The notes under the pieces: model-generated
The model's input: the letters and a program-made list of their open reading frames with translations, nothing else
Databases searched by the model: none
Told to the model about the DNA's origin: nothing
Position numbers and translations under genes: made by a program
From: HyVt-105 sp049975425
GTDB taxonomy: Bacteria > Bacteroidota > Bacteroidia > Bacteroidales > VadinHA17
Direction of reading: 5' to 3'
DNA: 64,000 bases
NCBI GenBank assembly: GCA_049975425.1
Contig: JBNGDI010000006.1
Location: forward strand, 1 to 64,000
Shown: positions 6,749 to 21,700 of the stretch, one piece after another
Layout: every line of letters starts with the position of its first letter
How positions within the stretch are numbered: the first letter of the stretch is position 1

Positions 6749-9700
6749 ATGGAACGTCATTCCCCCTTGCAGCACATTCTGAGATATTTTCTGATCTCTG
6801 CCATTCTCCTCCTGACATCCGGCCGGGGCATTCTCCAGGCCCAGCCGACGGTGACCGGGGCGTATTATATCACCGAAGACCAGCAGACCATTGAGGTGGT
6901 TTTTGACGAACCGCTTACCTGGACCACTGCCGGTACCTGGCAGATCAAGATCGGGGGGGCTAGCCAGCCTATTTCGGGCCCGTCAGGGAAAGGAACCAAT
7001 ACCCTGAAATTCCTCAAACTGAATGGCCCTATTGAATACGCCGATGTGGTAGCGGGAGTAACGGTGGAGTATGCCGGCAGCGGCGATGTCACGGGAATGA
7101 CCTCGGGCCTGCCCCTGGCAGCCTTCGGACCGTATACTGCGATTAATAATGTGATTGTGGATTGCAGCATGTTCACGGGGGTGCAGGGGATCTCGGTGGA
7201 TGCATTGAGCGGAACCTGTTCGCCGGTTTCTGTAACCCTTTCTTTTTTCTGGGAATTTACCCGGCAGGCAAGGAACAGCATTTATTTTAATGAGAGTCTA
7301 AATAACTCCATGGTTCACTGGAATGATCCGGCAAATACCAGAATTTATGCAGGCCTGACGGAAACATCGGCCGGTTCAAGAATATATGAATCAAGCGCCA
7401 GTTTTACTTACCCCACCGATGGAACCGAGTGTGTATATGCACCTCAGGTATTTCCATGTGTTTATAAACAGGGCACTGGTTTGATCTGGTGTTACGGTGG
7501 ATCATCTCAGATGTCCCAGGCCCTCACCAACTGGAACACCGACGACCGGGCTACGGGCCAGCTCCAGATCACACCCAACCCCGAAGAGGTATGCCTGGGG
7601 CAGGATTTCGAGGTGATCTTCGAAGATGTGACTGATTTCAACTGCGACCGCACCGACGAGCCCAACAAACCCAATATGGGCCCCAGGTACGTGCAGTTTG
7701 TATACGGCACCGGCAGCGGGAGGCAGATTCCCAATGTGTTTGTGAACGGCGTGCAGGTGACCGACAACGACGGGAACCTGATGCCGGGAATGCCCTACGA
7801 GGATCCCACGGTGCATTATTACGACTCGGCCAATACCCCCTTCCCCAATGCCGAAAGCCTGCCGGTGATCCATGCCGGCGATTATACCAACGACCAGATA
7901 GGCGATGTGTTCGAGATCACCATGCGGAACTGGAACCCCTGTAACCCGTATTTTGGTGGGCTGGGGGCTCCACGGGAAGCCGTAGCCCAGATTGTGATCG
8001 TGGACGGCCCCATTGCCGAGGCCGGCCCCGACCAGACCATCTGCGAGGGCAGCACGGCCACCATGAACGGCAGCATTTCCCATACGGCCACCAGTGCCAC
8101 CTGGACCACCGCGGGGGACGGGACATTCGGGAATCCTTCCTCCCTTGATGCAGAGTATGACCCCGGTGCCGGTGATATTTCCAGCGGCTCGGTGTGGCTG
8201 TATCTTACAACCAACTCCACCCCCGATTGTGATCCCTTCACCGACAGCCTGCTGCTGACCATAGAGCCCGAAGCCACGGTGGCCACCACCGGTCCCGATG
8301 ACATTGTTTGCGGAACCACCTATCCCAATCTGGGAGGGAACACCCCCGATTACGGAGCGGGGGAATGGGCAGAGTGGACCGTGGTTTCCGGAAACGGTAC
8401 TTTTGCCGATCCTGCCAGCCCCACCACCAGTGTGAGCGGGCTGAATCCCGGGCCCAATGTGTTCCGCTGGACCATCTACCGGGGTACAGTGCCCTGTACC
8501 TCCTCCGATGAGATCACCATTACCCGCGATGTGCAGCCTGCCCCGGCCAATGCGGGGACAGACCAGGTGCTGTGCGATACGGATGTCGCCGTCCTAGACG
8601 GGAATACCGCCACAAACGGGGGTACCGGCACCTGGAGCGTGGTAAGCAACCCCATCTGGTACGAACAGTTTACCGGGCTGGCCGACGGAACCACTTCCGA
8701 CGGAGGGGCCACGGCCTGGTCGCGATCCATCAGCAGCACAGGCGGAGGCTGGTACTCCGAGGTACGTTTGGAGCATTATGAAATGACCCGGAACAGAACG
8801 GTCTGGACTTCCGAAAATATCGATATCAGTGCGGCCACCGATGTGGGCATTTCCGTCGATTTTTCCAGCTATGCCACGGGAAACGGATTTGAAGATCCCC
8901 AGGATTATATCCAGGCCACGTATTATGTGGACGGCTCACCCACAACCTTTTTCTCAGAAAACGGGGCGGTGGACGGTTCCACAGGGAGTTCCTCCAAGAG
9001 TTTTCGTTCACGCACGGTGACTGCCAGCGGAATCAACGGGAATACCCTCCGGATCGAGATCACCCTTTATAATTCGGCTGCAGACGAATTCTACCAGTTT
9101 GACAATGTATTTGTGGGCGAAGGCTTTTCCTCCGGATTTCCCACGTTCAGCAATGTAAACGATCCCGATGCCACCGTTTCCAACCTCCAGCCGGGCCTGA
9201 ACACCCTGGAATGGACCATTACCAGCCAGTACGGGGTTTGTCCAACCACTTCCGACCAGGTGAATATCACCCGCAACCTGCTGGTGGTCCCGGGAACCAT
9301 CGGGAATCCACAGACCGTATGTGCCGGGGTGGACAATCCCGATCCCCTGACCAGCGTGGCTTCCGCCAGTGGGGGAGACCTTAACAGTTATTCCTATCAG
9401 TGGGAATCGTCCACCACGGGTGCCGGCGGGCCATTTTCAGAGATCTCCGGGGAAACCGGCCTGACCTATGATCCGCCTCTTCTGGCCACCACTACCTGGT
9501 ACCGCCGCCGGGCTTCCTCGGGAACCTGTCCGGACACCTATTCCAACGTGATCGAGATCACGGTTCACCAGGCTGTGGACCCGGGGACCATCGGCAATGC
9601 CCAGACTGTTTGTGCCGGGATTGACGATCCCGATGCCCTGACCAATGTGGCATCCGCAAGTGGGGGAGACGGTTCCACCTACAATTACCAGTGGGAATCG

Positions 9701-12700
9701 TCAACGGCCGGCGCCGGAGGGCCTTTCTCAGCGATTTCCGGGGCTACGGGAGCCACCTATAATCCCGGTCCCATTGCCGTTACTACCTGGTACCGGCGCT
9801 ATGTGAGTTCCGGTGTATGTAACGGGGCTTATTCGAATGTGATTGAACTGACCGCAGTGGATCCGCCCACAGCCAATGCCGGATCCGATGCCCTGATCTG
9901 TTCCGACGGATCCTATACGGTAAACGATGCCACGGCCTCGGAATATACCTCTCTTCTGTGGACCCATGATGGGAGCGGATCCCTGAGCAATGCCAACACC
10001 CTCACACCTACCTATACCGCTGCGGCGGCCGACGGAGGAAATATCGTGACCCTGACCCTGACCGCTTCCGGCAATGCTCCCTGCGGGCCGGCCATAAGCA
10101 CAATGGGTATTGACGTAGAAGCCGCTGCTGTGGCCAACGCCGGTTCCGACGCCACCATCTGTTCCGACGATACCTATACCGTCAGCACCGCCTCGGCTTC
10201 CAACTATACCATGTTGCAGTGGACACACAACGGAAACGGAGTGATCAATAACGGGAATACTCTCAGTCCCACCTATATCCCCGCTGCCGGAGATGAAGGA
10301 TCTACCGTTACCCTGACCCTGACCGCCTTCGGGAATGCCCCCTGCGGCAATGAGAGCGACAATATGCTTCTGACCATCAACGAAGCGGCCGAGGTAGATG
10401 CTGTGGCGGCTTCGGGAGATATCTGTGCCGGCGACGATATTGACCTGACAGGCAGTACCATCGGAGGAAGCACATCCTCCGTAACCTGGTCTTCCAGCGG
10501 AACGGGAACCTTCAATCCCAATAACACCACCCTGGCGGCTACCTATACCCACAGTGCAGCCGATGAAACGGTCGGTTCGGTTACCCTGACCCTCACGTCC
10601 AATGATCCCGACGGTGCAGGACCCTGTACCCCGGTGAGTGACGATGTAACCGTGGTAATCAACCCGGGCCCGCCTGCCGTTCCCACCATCAGCGGGACGT
10701 CTCCTGTTTGCCAGGGCGAAACCAACGTAGTGTATTCAGTACCTGCCGACCCAACCGCCACCCATTATTCATGGTCCTTTGACCCGGCACTTGACGTAAC
10801 CGTGGTAGGGCCCTCGGATCAGAACAGCATTACTGTGAACTTTTCACCTGTTTCTGCCTCGGGCAATATCACCGTAACCGCCATGAACTCATGCGGCGAC
10901 AACGGCCCGTCGGCACCCTTTGCCGTAACAGTTATTGCTTCAGCTTCGGTCAGTGCCGGAAGCGATGAAGAAACCTGTGAAGATGTTCCGTTCGACCTGT
11001 CAGCTTCGGCAACGGTCCCCACAGCTTCGGATTACAGCGGATTATTGTGGACCAGCAGCGGGTCAGGATTGTTCAGTAATGCCAATGCATTGACACCTAC
11101 CTACACCCCTGCAGCCGGTGAAACAGGAGACATTACCCTGACGCTAACCGCATACGGGAACGGTCCCTGCCCGGATGTGAGTGATGATATGATTTTGCAT
11201 GTGACCCCCAAACCGGTGGTAAATGCCGGAAGCGATGAAGAGACCTGCCAGGGGGTTGCGTTTGATTTGTCCACTTNNNNNNNNNNNNNNNNNNNNNNNN
11301 NNNNNNNNNNNNNNNNNNNNNNNNNNNNNNNNNNNNNNNNNNNNNNNNNNNNNNNNNNNNNNNNNNNNNNNNNNNNTAACACCCACCTATACCCCCGGAT
11401 CAGGAGAAACGGGAAATATCACCCTGACCCTCACGGCCAACGGGAACGGTTCCTGCACTCCGGTGAGCGATAATTTGACCCTGACGGTGACCCCCAAACC
11501 GGTGGTGAATGCCGGAAGCGATGAAGAGACCTGCCAGGGGGTTGCGTTTGATTTGTCCACTTCCATCACCATCCCGAGTGCCGGCGAATACAGCACATTG
11601 CAGTGGAGCAGCAGCGGAACGGGGAGCTTTGACGATGCGGGCTCCCTTACCCCGGTATATACACCGGGAGCAGGTGAGACCGGGAACATCACCCTGACAC
11701 TTCGTGCCAACGGAAACGGATCCTGTGCCTTTGCGGAAGACGCCATGGTACTGACCATTACCCCGGCACCCACGGTCGATGCCGGCAGCGATGCCGAGAC
11801 CTGCGAGGATGTGGGGATTGATCTGGGAACCATTACCACGCCTCCCACCGCTTCCAACTACAGCAGCCTTCAGTGGAGCACGAGCGGGGGTGGTACTTTC
11901 AGCGATCCCAGTGTTTTAACACCCACCTATACCCCCGGATCAGGAGAAACGGGAAATATCACCCTGACCCTTACGGTGAACGGAAACGGTTCCTGTGCCC
12001 CTGTAAGCGATAATATGACTCTCACAGTTACCCCGAAACCCGTGGTGGATGCCGGTAGTAATGAGGAAACCTGTGAAGGGGTGGCCATTGATCTTTCGGG
12101 TGCTGCCACGCCAGCCACAGCCTCCGAATACAGCTCCCTGCTCTGGACCACTTCGGGAACGGGTTCGTTCAGCAACAATACGGTAGTGAATCCGGTATAT
12201 ACCCCCGGAGTCGGAGAAACGGGAAATATTACCCTGACCCTGACGGCCAACGGGAACGGCTCCTGTGATCCCATTCAGGACCAGATGACCCTGACAGTAA
12301 CTCCCAAACCGGTGATCGATGCCGGTAGCAATGAAGAAACCTGCGAAGGGGTACCATTCGACCTTTCGCTGAGTTCCACCCAGCCCACAGGTTCCGAGTA
12401 CAGTTCGTTGCTCTGGACCCATAACGGAACCGGATCTTTTAATGATGACAATATTCTTCGTCCCATTTATATTCCGGGAGCCGGAGAAACAGGAAATGTT
12501 ACCCTGACTGTGACAGCCAACGGGAACGGGTCGTGTGATCCGGTACAGGACCAGATGACCCTGAGCATCACCCCGGCTGTGGTGGTGGATGCCGGAAGCG
12601 ATGAGGAAACATGTGAAGGAGTGGCATTCAATCTGGCCTCTTCATCTACCCTGCCTACAGCCTCGAATTACAGCAGTTTGCAATGGAGCAGCAGCGGAAG

Positions 12701-15700
12701 CGGTACGTTCAGCAATCCTGCCGCCCTGCGTCCTGTTTATACGCCCGGAGCAGGAGAGACCGGAAACATTACCCTGACCCTGACTGCATACGGAAACGGA
12801 TCCTGTGGCAGCAAGCAGGATGTCATGACCCTGACGGTAACGCCGGCTCCGAAACCCAATGCCGGAAGCGATGAGGAAACTTGTGAGGGCATCCCCTTCG
12901 ATCTTTCATCTTCTTCCACACCTCCTTCTGCCACTGAATACAACACCCTGAACTGGACCACCAGCGGAACCGGGACATTCGACGATGCTTCCCTGTTGCA
13001 TCCGGTCTACACTCCGGGTGCCGGTGAAACGGGCAGTGTGACCCTTACGCTGACTGCTATCGGGAACGGATCCTGCCTGCCGGTGACCGATGCGATGACC
13101 CTTACGGTAACCCCGGCACCTCTGGTAAATGCAGGCAGTGACGAAGAAACCTGTGAGGGCGTTCCGTTCGATTTTAACACCTCTTCCACACTTCCCACAG
13201 CTTCTCATTACAGCACACTCGAATGGACCACCACAGGAACAGGAGTGTTTGATAACGACAACATCCTGCAGCCTATTTACACCCCTGGCGCGGGTGAGAC
13301 AGGAGCCATCACCATGACGCTTACCGCTTATGGAAACGGTTCATGTGCCGCGGTACAGGATGTAATGACACTGACTATTACACCGGAAGTCGAGGTTAAT
13401 GCAGGAAGCGATGAAGACGGTTGCCAGAACACGCCGTTCGATCTGTCCACTGCGTCTGTTCCGGCTACGGCATCTGAATACAGCAGCCTGTTGTGGACCA
13501 CCAGCGGAACAGGGACATTCGATGATGCTTCCCTGTTGCATCCGGTCTACACTCCGGGCGCCGGTGAACTGGGCAACGTGACCCTGACCCTGACAGCCAG
13601 CGGAAACGGATCGTGTGTGTCAAAACAGGATCAGATGGTCCTGAATCTGATTGAAGCGCCTTCCACTCCTCCCATCGGTGGTGGAGGCGGAACCGAACTG
13701 TGTGTGGGGGCGGAAGGAGAGTTCTATTCGGTTCCCTACACTTTTGGAAATACCTATGTATGGGACGTGGATCCTGCCACTCCCATTGCCATGGGTGGAG
13801 GCTTGAACGACAGTTATATTGTGCTGAATTTCCCGAATCCGGGGACCTATACCCTGAGCGTGCAGGAATATACCCCTGCTCCGGCCAGTTGTCCCGGCCC
13901 GCTGCAGGAGCTGACCATCCATGTGTATGAACCCCCGGTGGCGGATGCAGGTCCGGATGTGACCCTTTGTCAGGGTAGCAGCGTAGTGCTGGGAGGTACC
14001 CCGAACGGAGCGGGACCTTCGGCTACCGGCGGCTCCGGTGTTTACAGTTTTACCTGGAGCCCCTCGGCTTCTCTCGACGATGCCAGCGCAGAACATCCCG
14101 AAGCTTCTCCGTCGGCAACCATTACCTATACATTATATGTCGACGATTTGATGACTTCCTGCCCGGTGGTATCAGATGATGTGACCGTGACGGTGCAGCC
14201 CTTGCCTGTGGTGGATGCCGGAGTGAACGGGGAGACCTGTGAGGATATTCCGTTCGATCTGGCAGGCTTCAGTCCTTCGGTCAGCAACCATACTTCCCAG
14301 GAATGGACCCATAACGGCACGGGGACACTGGATGACCCCTTTAACCTGACGCCGGTGTATACGCCGGGAGCAGGTGAAACAGGAGTGGTGGTATTTACCC
14401 TGACAGCCACCGGCATTGCTCCCTGCGGGAATGTATCCGACCAGGTGAGTCTGGATATTACCCCCAAACCGGTGGTGGATGCCGGCAGTGACGGAGAAAC
14501 CTGCCAGGGACAGTCGTTCAGCCTGACCACTCTGACCACAACACCTTCGGCCAGCCATTATTCCAGTCTGCAATGGAGCCACAACGGTGCAGGATCGTTT
14601 GACAACAACAGCATCCTGATGCCGACTTACATCCCCTCGGCCGGTGAAACGGGAACCATTCAGCTTACCCTGCGTGCCAACGGCAACGGTTCCTGTGCTT
14701 TTGTGGAAGATGTCATGAACCTTACCATCACACCGGCTCCCACCGTAAATGCCGGCAGTGACGGGGAAACCTGTGAGGATGTGCCATTTGATTTTGCCAC
14801 CCTCACCTCTCTACCTGCTGCAGCAAACTACGACCATCTGGAGTGGACCCACAACGGTTCGGGCAGCCTTGATGATCCTTCCCTCCTGACTCCGGTGTAT
14901 ACGCCTGCTGCAGGGGAAACAGGGCTGGTCAGCTTTACCCTGACTGCTTACGGCAATGGCTCGTGCACGGAGGTGTCGGATGTGATGAACCTGATAATCA
15001 ATGAAAAACCGATTCTGAGCACTACACTGAATGCAACCGTCTGCAGTGATACGCCCATAGGTGTGATCCTGAGTGTGGAAGGCGGAAGCGTGTCGGCACA
15101 GGATTATGATATAACGGATATTCGTTTGGATATGGGTCTTACAGCCGATCCCGGCAACCAGCCCCCCGGAACCAACCTTCCGGCCAATGCCATCGCCAAT
15201 GACCTTTACACCAACACTACCACAGGTTCTTTGACAGTGGAATACGATGTGATTCCCAACAGTGCGGACGATTGCCAGGGTCTGGAAATGACTGTGGTGG
15301 TGACAATTAATCCTGAACCAGTTGGAGTGGATGATACCGATGCCATATGCAGCGACGAAACCGTTGGTTACGATCTTCAGAACAATATAACCAGCCTGGG
15401 GAACGGTCTGACGGCGGACTTTAGCTGGATTGCCTCCCCGAACGGAAATGTAAGCGGTGAAAGTACCACAGCCCAGGCAGGGGATGTGATCGATGACCTG
15501 TTGACCAATACTTCCGGAAGCGACCAGGTAGTGGTGTACACGGTTACTCCCACCAGCGGAGCCGGTTGTGAAGGAGATCCCTTCACGGTGTCGGTTACGG
15601 TGCATTCAGAACCTGTGGGAACGAACCATACGACATCCACCTGCAGCAACGTGGCTCTTTCCTACAACCTGCAATGGAATGTGGACAACCTGGGGAACGG

Positions 15701-18700
15701 GCAGGCAGCCACTTTTGAATGGGTTGCTGCCGACAATCCCGATGTGGATGGGGAGAGTCTTACCGATCAGGCAGGAGAAACCATTGACGATCAGCTTATT
15801 AACCTGTCGGGTGCGGAACAGACAGTTCAGTACACTGTAACACCCACAGGGACCAATGGCTGTGAAGGAGAACCGTTTGTTGTTACCGTTACCGTGAAAC
15901 CGGAACCCGAGGGGGTTGATGATGCGGTAACCATATGCAGTGACGAAACACCTGACTATGACCTGCAGAACAACCTCAACACTCTGGGCAACGGACAAAC
16001 GGCCAACTTCAGCTGGGTGGCTGCTTCCCAGCCCGATGTGGAAGGAGAATCCACCACACCGGTAACGGGGAATGTGATTGACGATGTGATTACCAATACT
16101 TCGGGTGTTGACCAGGATGTGGTTTATACGGTGACTCCTACCGGACTCAACGGATGTGCTGGCGAGCCGTTTATCATTACGGTTACCGTACAATCCGAAC
16201 CCGCCGGAGTGAATGATACGGAATCCACGTGCAGCGATATTCCGCTGGCATACGACATTCAGTCTGCAAATATTGATTTGCTGGGCAATGGGCAGCCCGC
16301 TACCTTTACCTGGGTTGCCGCAGCCAATCCCGATGTAGGCGGAGAAAGTACTACACAGCAGGCCGGTGGCGTAATCAACGATAACCTGAGCAACCTCAGC
16401 GGTTCCGACCAGGTGGTGGTGTATACCATTACACCCACCGGGACCAATGGTTGCGAGGGTGATCCCTTTACTCTTTCTGTGACCGTTTCATCGGAACCGG
16501 AAGGAGCCGGGGATACCCATGAAACCTGCAGCAATGTGGCACTTGCCTATGATCTGCAGGATAATGTCAATACACTGGGTAACGGACAGCCTGCTACTTT
16601 TACCTGGGTAGCCGCAGCACATCCCGATGTGGACGGGGAGAGTACCTCTGTGCAATCAGGAGGAACCATTACGGATCTGCTGGTTAATACCACAGGCACA
16701 GATCAGGTTGTTGAATATACGGTTACACCTGCAGGCACCAATACCTGCGCCGGGGATCCGTTCACTATTGAGGTGACGGTGAAATCGCAGCCTGTGGGTG
16801 CCGATGCCACTGGTGAAACCTGCAGCGATATGGCCCTGTCATTTGACCTGCAAAATATTGTTAATACCCTGGGCAACGGACAGACAGCCAACTTCAGCTG
16901 GGTGGCCACATCCAATCCCGGTGTTGAGGGAGAAAGCCTTACACCGCAGAGCGGGGATATGATCGATGATGTGCTGACCAATGTGTCGGGGGCAGACGTG
17001 GATGTGGTGTACACCGTGACTCCCACGGGAGAGAACGGTTGTACAGGAGATGATTTTACCGTTACCATTACGGTGCATTCGGAACCCGCTGGAGTGAATG
17101 ATACCGAAACCACCTGCAGTAATGTCCCGCTGGCTTATGACATTCAGGCTTCCAATATAGATTTACTGGGGAACAGCCAGCCAGCCACCTTTACCTGGGT
17201 TGCCGCGGCCAATCCCAATGTGGGTGGAGAGAGTACGACGGTTCAGAATGGAGGGACCATCAATGATAACCTGACCAATACTTCCGGTGTGGATCAGCAG
17301 GTTGTTTATACGGTGACTCCCACCGGTACGAACGGTTGTGAGGGAGATCCTTTCACCGTAACGGTGACCGTACAGTCCGAACCCGTGGGAATGAACCATG
17401 TGGCTGAAACTTGCAGTGATATTCAGTTGAGCTATGATCTGCAGAATAATGTGACTTCCTTCGGTAATGGCCAGACAGCTGACTTTACATGGGTGGCTGC
17501 AGATAACCCGGATGTGAACGGTGAAAGCCTGACCGACCAGACGGGAGGAACCATCAATGACATTCTGACCAATGATTCCGGAACAGACCAGGTGGTGGAA
17601 TATACCGTGATCCCAACCGGTTCCAACGGATGTGCAGGAGATCCCTTTACGGTTTCTGTTACCGTGTATTCCGAACCACTTGGGGTGGATGATACCGGTG
17701 ATATCTGCAGTGGCGAGTCAGTATTCTACAATCTCCAGAACAATATACTGACCATGGGGAATGGCCAGAATGCCACCTTCAGCTGGGTGGCTGCTGATAA
17801 TACGAATGTGACGGGGGAAAGTACCACGCCTAAAACCACAGTGGTGATCAACGATGTTATTACCAATCTGACTGATACCGACCAGGATGTGGTATATACA
17901 GTAACCCCTACAGGGAGCAACGGATGTGTGGGTGAATCTTTCACAGTAACCATTACGGTGAAACCCGAACCGGTAGGAGCCGATGATACGGATGCCACGT
18001 GCAGCAATGATGCACTGGCTTATGATCTGCAGGATAATATTAATTCCCTGGGGAACGGCCTTGCCTCAACCTTCAGCTGGAGAGCTGCCGAAAACGGAAA
18101 TGTGACGGGTGAGAGCACCACCGCTCAGACAGGTAATGTGATCAATGATGTGATTACCAACATCTCGGGGGTTGACCAGGATGTGGTGTATACGGTTACC
18201 CCCACCGGGGCCAATGGCTGTACGGGCGATCCGTTTACTGTTACGGTAACGGTTTATTCCGAGCCGGCAGGAAGCAACCGCAGCATCAGCACCTGCAGCG
18301 ATGTTGCCCTGGCATACAATCTTCAGGATAATGTGACGAACTTTGGCAACGGGCAGGCCTCCACTTTTGAATGGATTGCCACAGTCGATAATCCTGACGT
18401 AACGGGAGAAAGCCTGACACCGGTCAGTTCCGGAATCATTGACGATGAACTGTTCAACGAGTCAGGTACCGATCAGGTAGTGACCTACAGTGTTGTGCCG
18501 ACGGGTACCAACGGATGCGAAGGAGAACCATTCCTGGTTACCGTTACAGTACATTCGAAGCCGGTGGGTGTGGACGATGCCGGTGAGGTTTGCAGTGACG
18601 GATCGCTGAACTACGGATTGCAGAACAATATCAATACCCTCGGGAATGCCCAGTCATCCACCTTCAGCTGGGTGGCTGCAGCCAACCCCGATGTGGAAGG

Positions 18701-21700
18701 GGAATCGACCACACCGCAATCGGGAGGTTTTATCAATGACGGGCTGACCAACCTGAGCGGAGTGGATCAGAATGTGGTATACACGGTGACACCGACCGGA
18801 ACCAATGGTTGTGTGGGGGATGATTTCACCGTGACCATTACGGTGAAACCCGAACCGGTGGGTATAAACGATATGGAAGCTACCTGCAGTGATGTTCCGT
18901 TGAATTATGATCTGCAGAACAATATCGATAATCTGGGCAACAGTCAGGCAGCCACCTTCACCTGGAAGGCCACCAGTCATCCGGATGTGAGCGGGGAGAG
19001 CACTTCCGAACAGAGCGGCGCTTTCATAACCGATGTGCTGACCAATGTGAGCGGCACGGATCAGGATGTGGTGTATACGGTAACCCCTACAGGCACCAAC
19101 GGCTGTGCGGGTGATCCGTTTACCATTACGGTGACGGTACATTCCGAGCCTCGGGGATTGAATGACAATACAACCACCTGCAGCAATGTGGCGCTGGCAT
19201 ACGATCTCCAGGATAATATCGATAACCTGGGCAACGGGCAGGCCGCGGCCTTCACCTGGGTGGCTGCCGATGTGGCGGATGTGGATGGGGAAAGTACTGC
19301 TGTTCAGTCGGGTGGTGTGATCAATGATCTGCTGGTGAATACCAGCGGTGTGGATCAGCTGGTGGAATACATGGTTACTCCGACCGGTACCAACGGTTGT
19401 GCCGGAGACCCATTTACTGTAACAGTGACGGTGAAATCACAACCGGCTGGTGCAGACGATACCGATGCCACCTGCAGCGACGAGGCTCTGGCCTATGACC
19501 TTCAGGATAATATCAATTCCATGGGCAATGGGCAAACTGCCTCATTCACCTGGGTGGCAGCTGATAACGGAAATGTTACCGGCGAAAGCCTTACTTCGAA
19601 ATCGGGCGGGGTGATCAATGACGTGATCACCAATACATCGGGTATAGATCAGCAGGTGGTTTATACTGTGATTCCCACGGGGGCGAACAGTTGTGAAGGC
19701 GATCCGTTCACGGTAACCGTAACGGTCTATTCCGAACCGGCCGGGGATAATGATACGGAAGCTACCTGCAGTGACATTCCGTTGAATTATGACCTGCAAA
19801 ACAACGTAGATAACCTGGGTAATGCACAGGATGCTACCTATAGCTGGGTGGCTGCCAGTAACCCCAATGTGGCGGGTGAAAGCACCACCGCACAGTCGGG
19901 TGCTTTCATTACCGATCAGCTGACCAATGTGTCGGCTTCCGACCAGGTAGTGGTTTACACAGTGACCCCAACGGGCACGAATGGTTGTGCAGGTGATCCG
20001 TTCACAATCAGTGTGACCGTATCATCCGAACCCAGGGGAGCGAATACGGAAATCGAGACCTGCAGCGATGATCCGCTTTCATACAGCCTGCAGAACAATG
20101 TCAATACCCTGGGCAACAGCCAGCCGGCCTCTTTTACCTGGGTGGCTGCTGATAACCCGGATGTAGATGGCGAAAGCCTGGCCATACAATCAGGCGGTAC
20201 CATTGATGATAACCTGAACAATATCTCGGGTGTGGATCAGGAGGTGGTTTATACGGTGGTACCCACCGGAACGAACACATGCGAAGGAGATCCCTTTACG
20301 GTTACGGTGACCGTTCATTCCGAACCGGTTGGACTGGATGACAGTCCCGTGATATGCAGTAACGAGGCAGTGAATTACGAGTTGCAGGACAATATCAATA
20401 ATCTGGGTAACGCACAGGCCTCCAATTTCAGGTGGGTGGCTGCTGCCCATGCAAATGTGTCGGGTGAAAGTACGACCCCAAGGACTACGGGAGTGATCAG
20501 TGATATTCTGCGGAATGTAACGGGAACAGATCAGACAGTGGTCTATACCGTAACACCCACCGGTTTGAACGGGTGTGAAGGAGATCCGTTCACAGTCAGT
20601 GTAGTGGTGAAGCCTGAGCCTGTTCTGGCCAGCGATCTGAACCGGACCACCTGCAGCGATGCACCCGGCGGAATCCTCTTTGACGTAACGGCTACTTCTG
20701 TATCTGCCGCTTCATACAATATTACAGATATTGAAGTGGATCCCAGCCTGATACCTGCTGCCGGAAATGTGAGCCCGGGCACGGATATGTCTGCCGACAC
20801 GGCGCTGAACGATGTATTTACCAACCTGTCAGCCAGTCCGCAGCTCGTGGTATATCACGTGCAACCGGTGAGTGCCGATCTCTGTGCGGGTGCTGTTCGC
20901 CAGGTGAGCCTGACGGTGTATCCGGAACCATTCCTCGATGCGGGTCTTAACCGTACGGTTTGCAGCGACGAAGCCTCCGGCATCACGCTGTCGGTTGATC
21001 CGGCTTCTGTGCCTGCAGCCAGTTATGACATTGCATCCATCACGGTGGACGCCGGGTTGTCTCCCCATGCCGGGAACGCTGCCACCGGCAACGGACAGTC
21101 GTCCAATGCCATTGTAAATGACCGGTTTACGAATATTACCACCGGTGAGTTGTATGTGGTGTATGAGATAGTACCGGTCAGTTCACAGGGTTGTGCCGGC
21201 GATATGGTGGAAGTTATCCTGACGGTATTGCCTGAACCTGTGCTCAAACCCGGGCTGGATGCCACGGTTTGCAGCGATGAGGCATCCGGTATTATTCTGG
21301 ATGTGGATGCAGGTTCTCTGCCCGCTGATTCATACCGTCTGGCCAATATCAGCAAGCCATCCGGGCTGACCGCGCATGCAGGGAATGCCACAGTCGGCAG
21401 CGGCAAATCATCCACGGTTATCTCAGCGGATGCCTTTACCAATACCACGGATGCACCGCTTACGGTGGTATACGATGTGGTGCCTGTTTCATCCGATGGG
21501 TGTGAAGGAGATGTGGTACAGGTGAACCTGACGGTGAATCCCGAACCGGTGATGGATCCTGATTTAAGCACTTCCATATGCAGTGGATTACCTTCAGGAA
21601 TTAACCTTGACGTTGGTGCCACTTCGGTGGCTGCCCATCATTACCGGATCGATCAGATTGATGCCGATCCTGCACTGACGGCCGATGCCGGGAATGCCAC

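Noticed and set aside
11377..11473. Frameshift or premature stop in the giant gene near 11473
   Set aside because: Repeat phase shows that the 100 N is not the real length; with 84 bp the frame is continuous.
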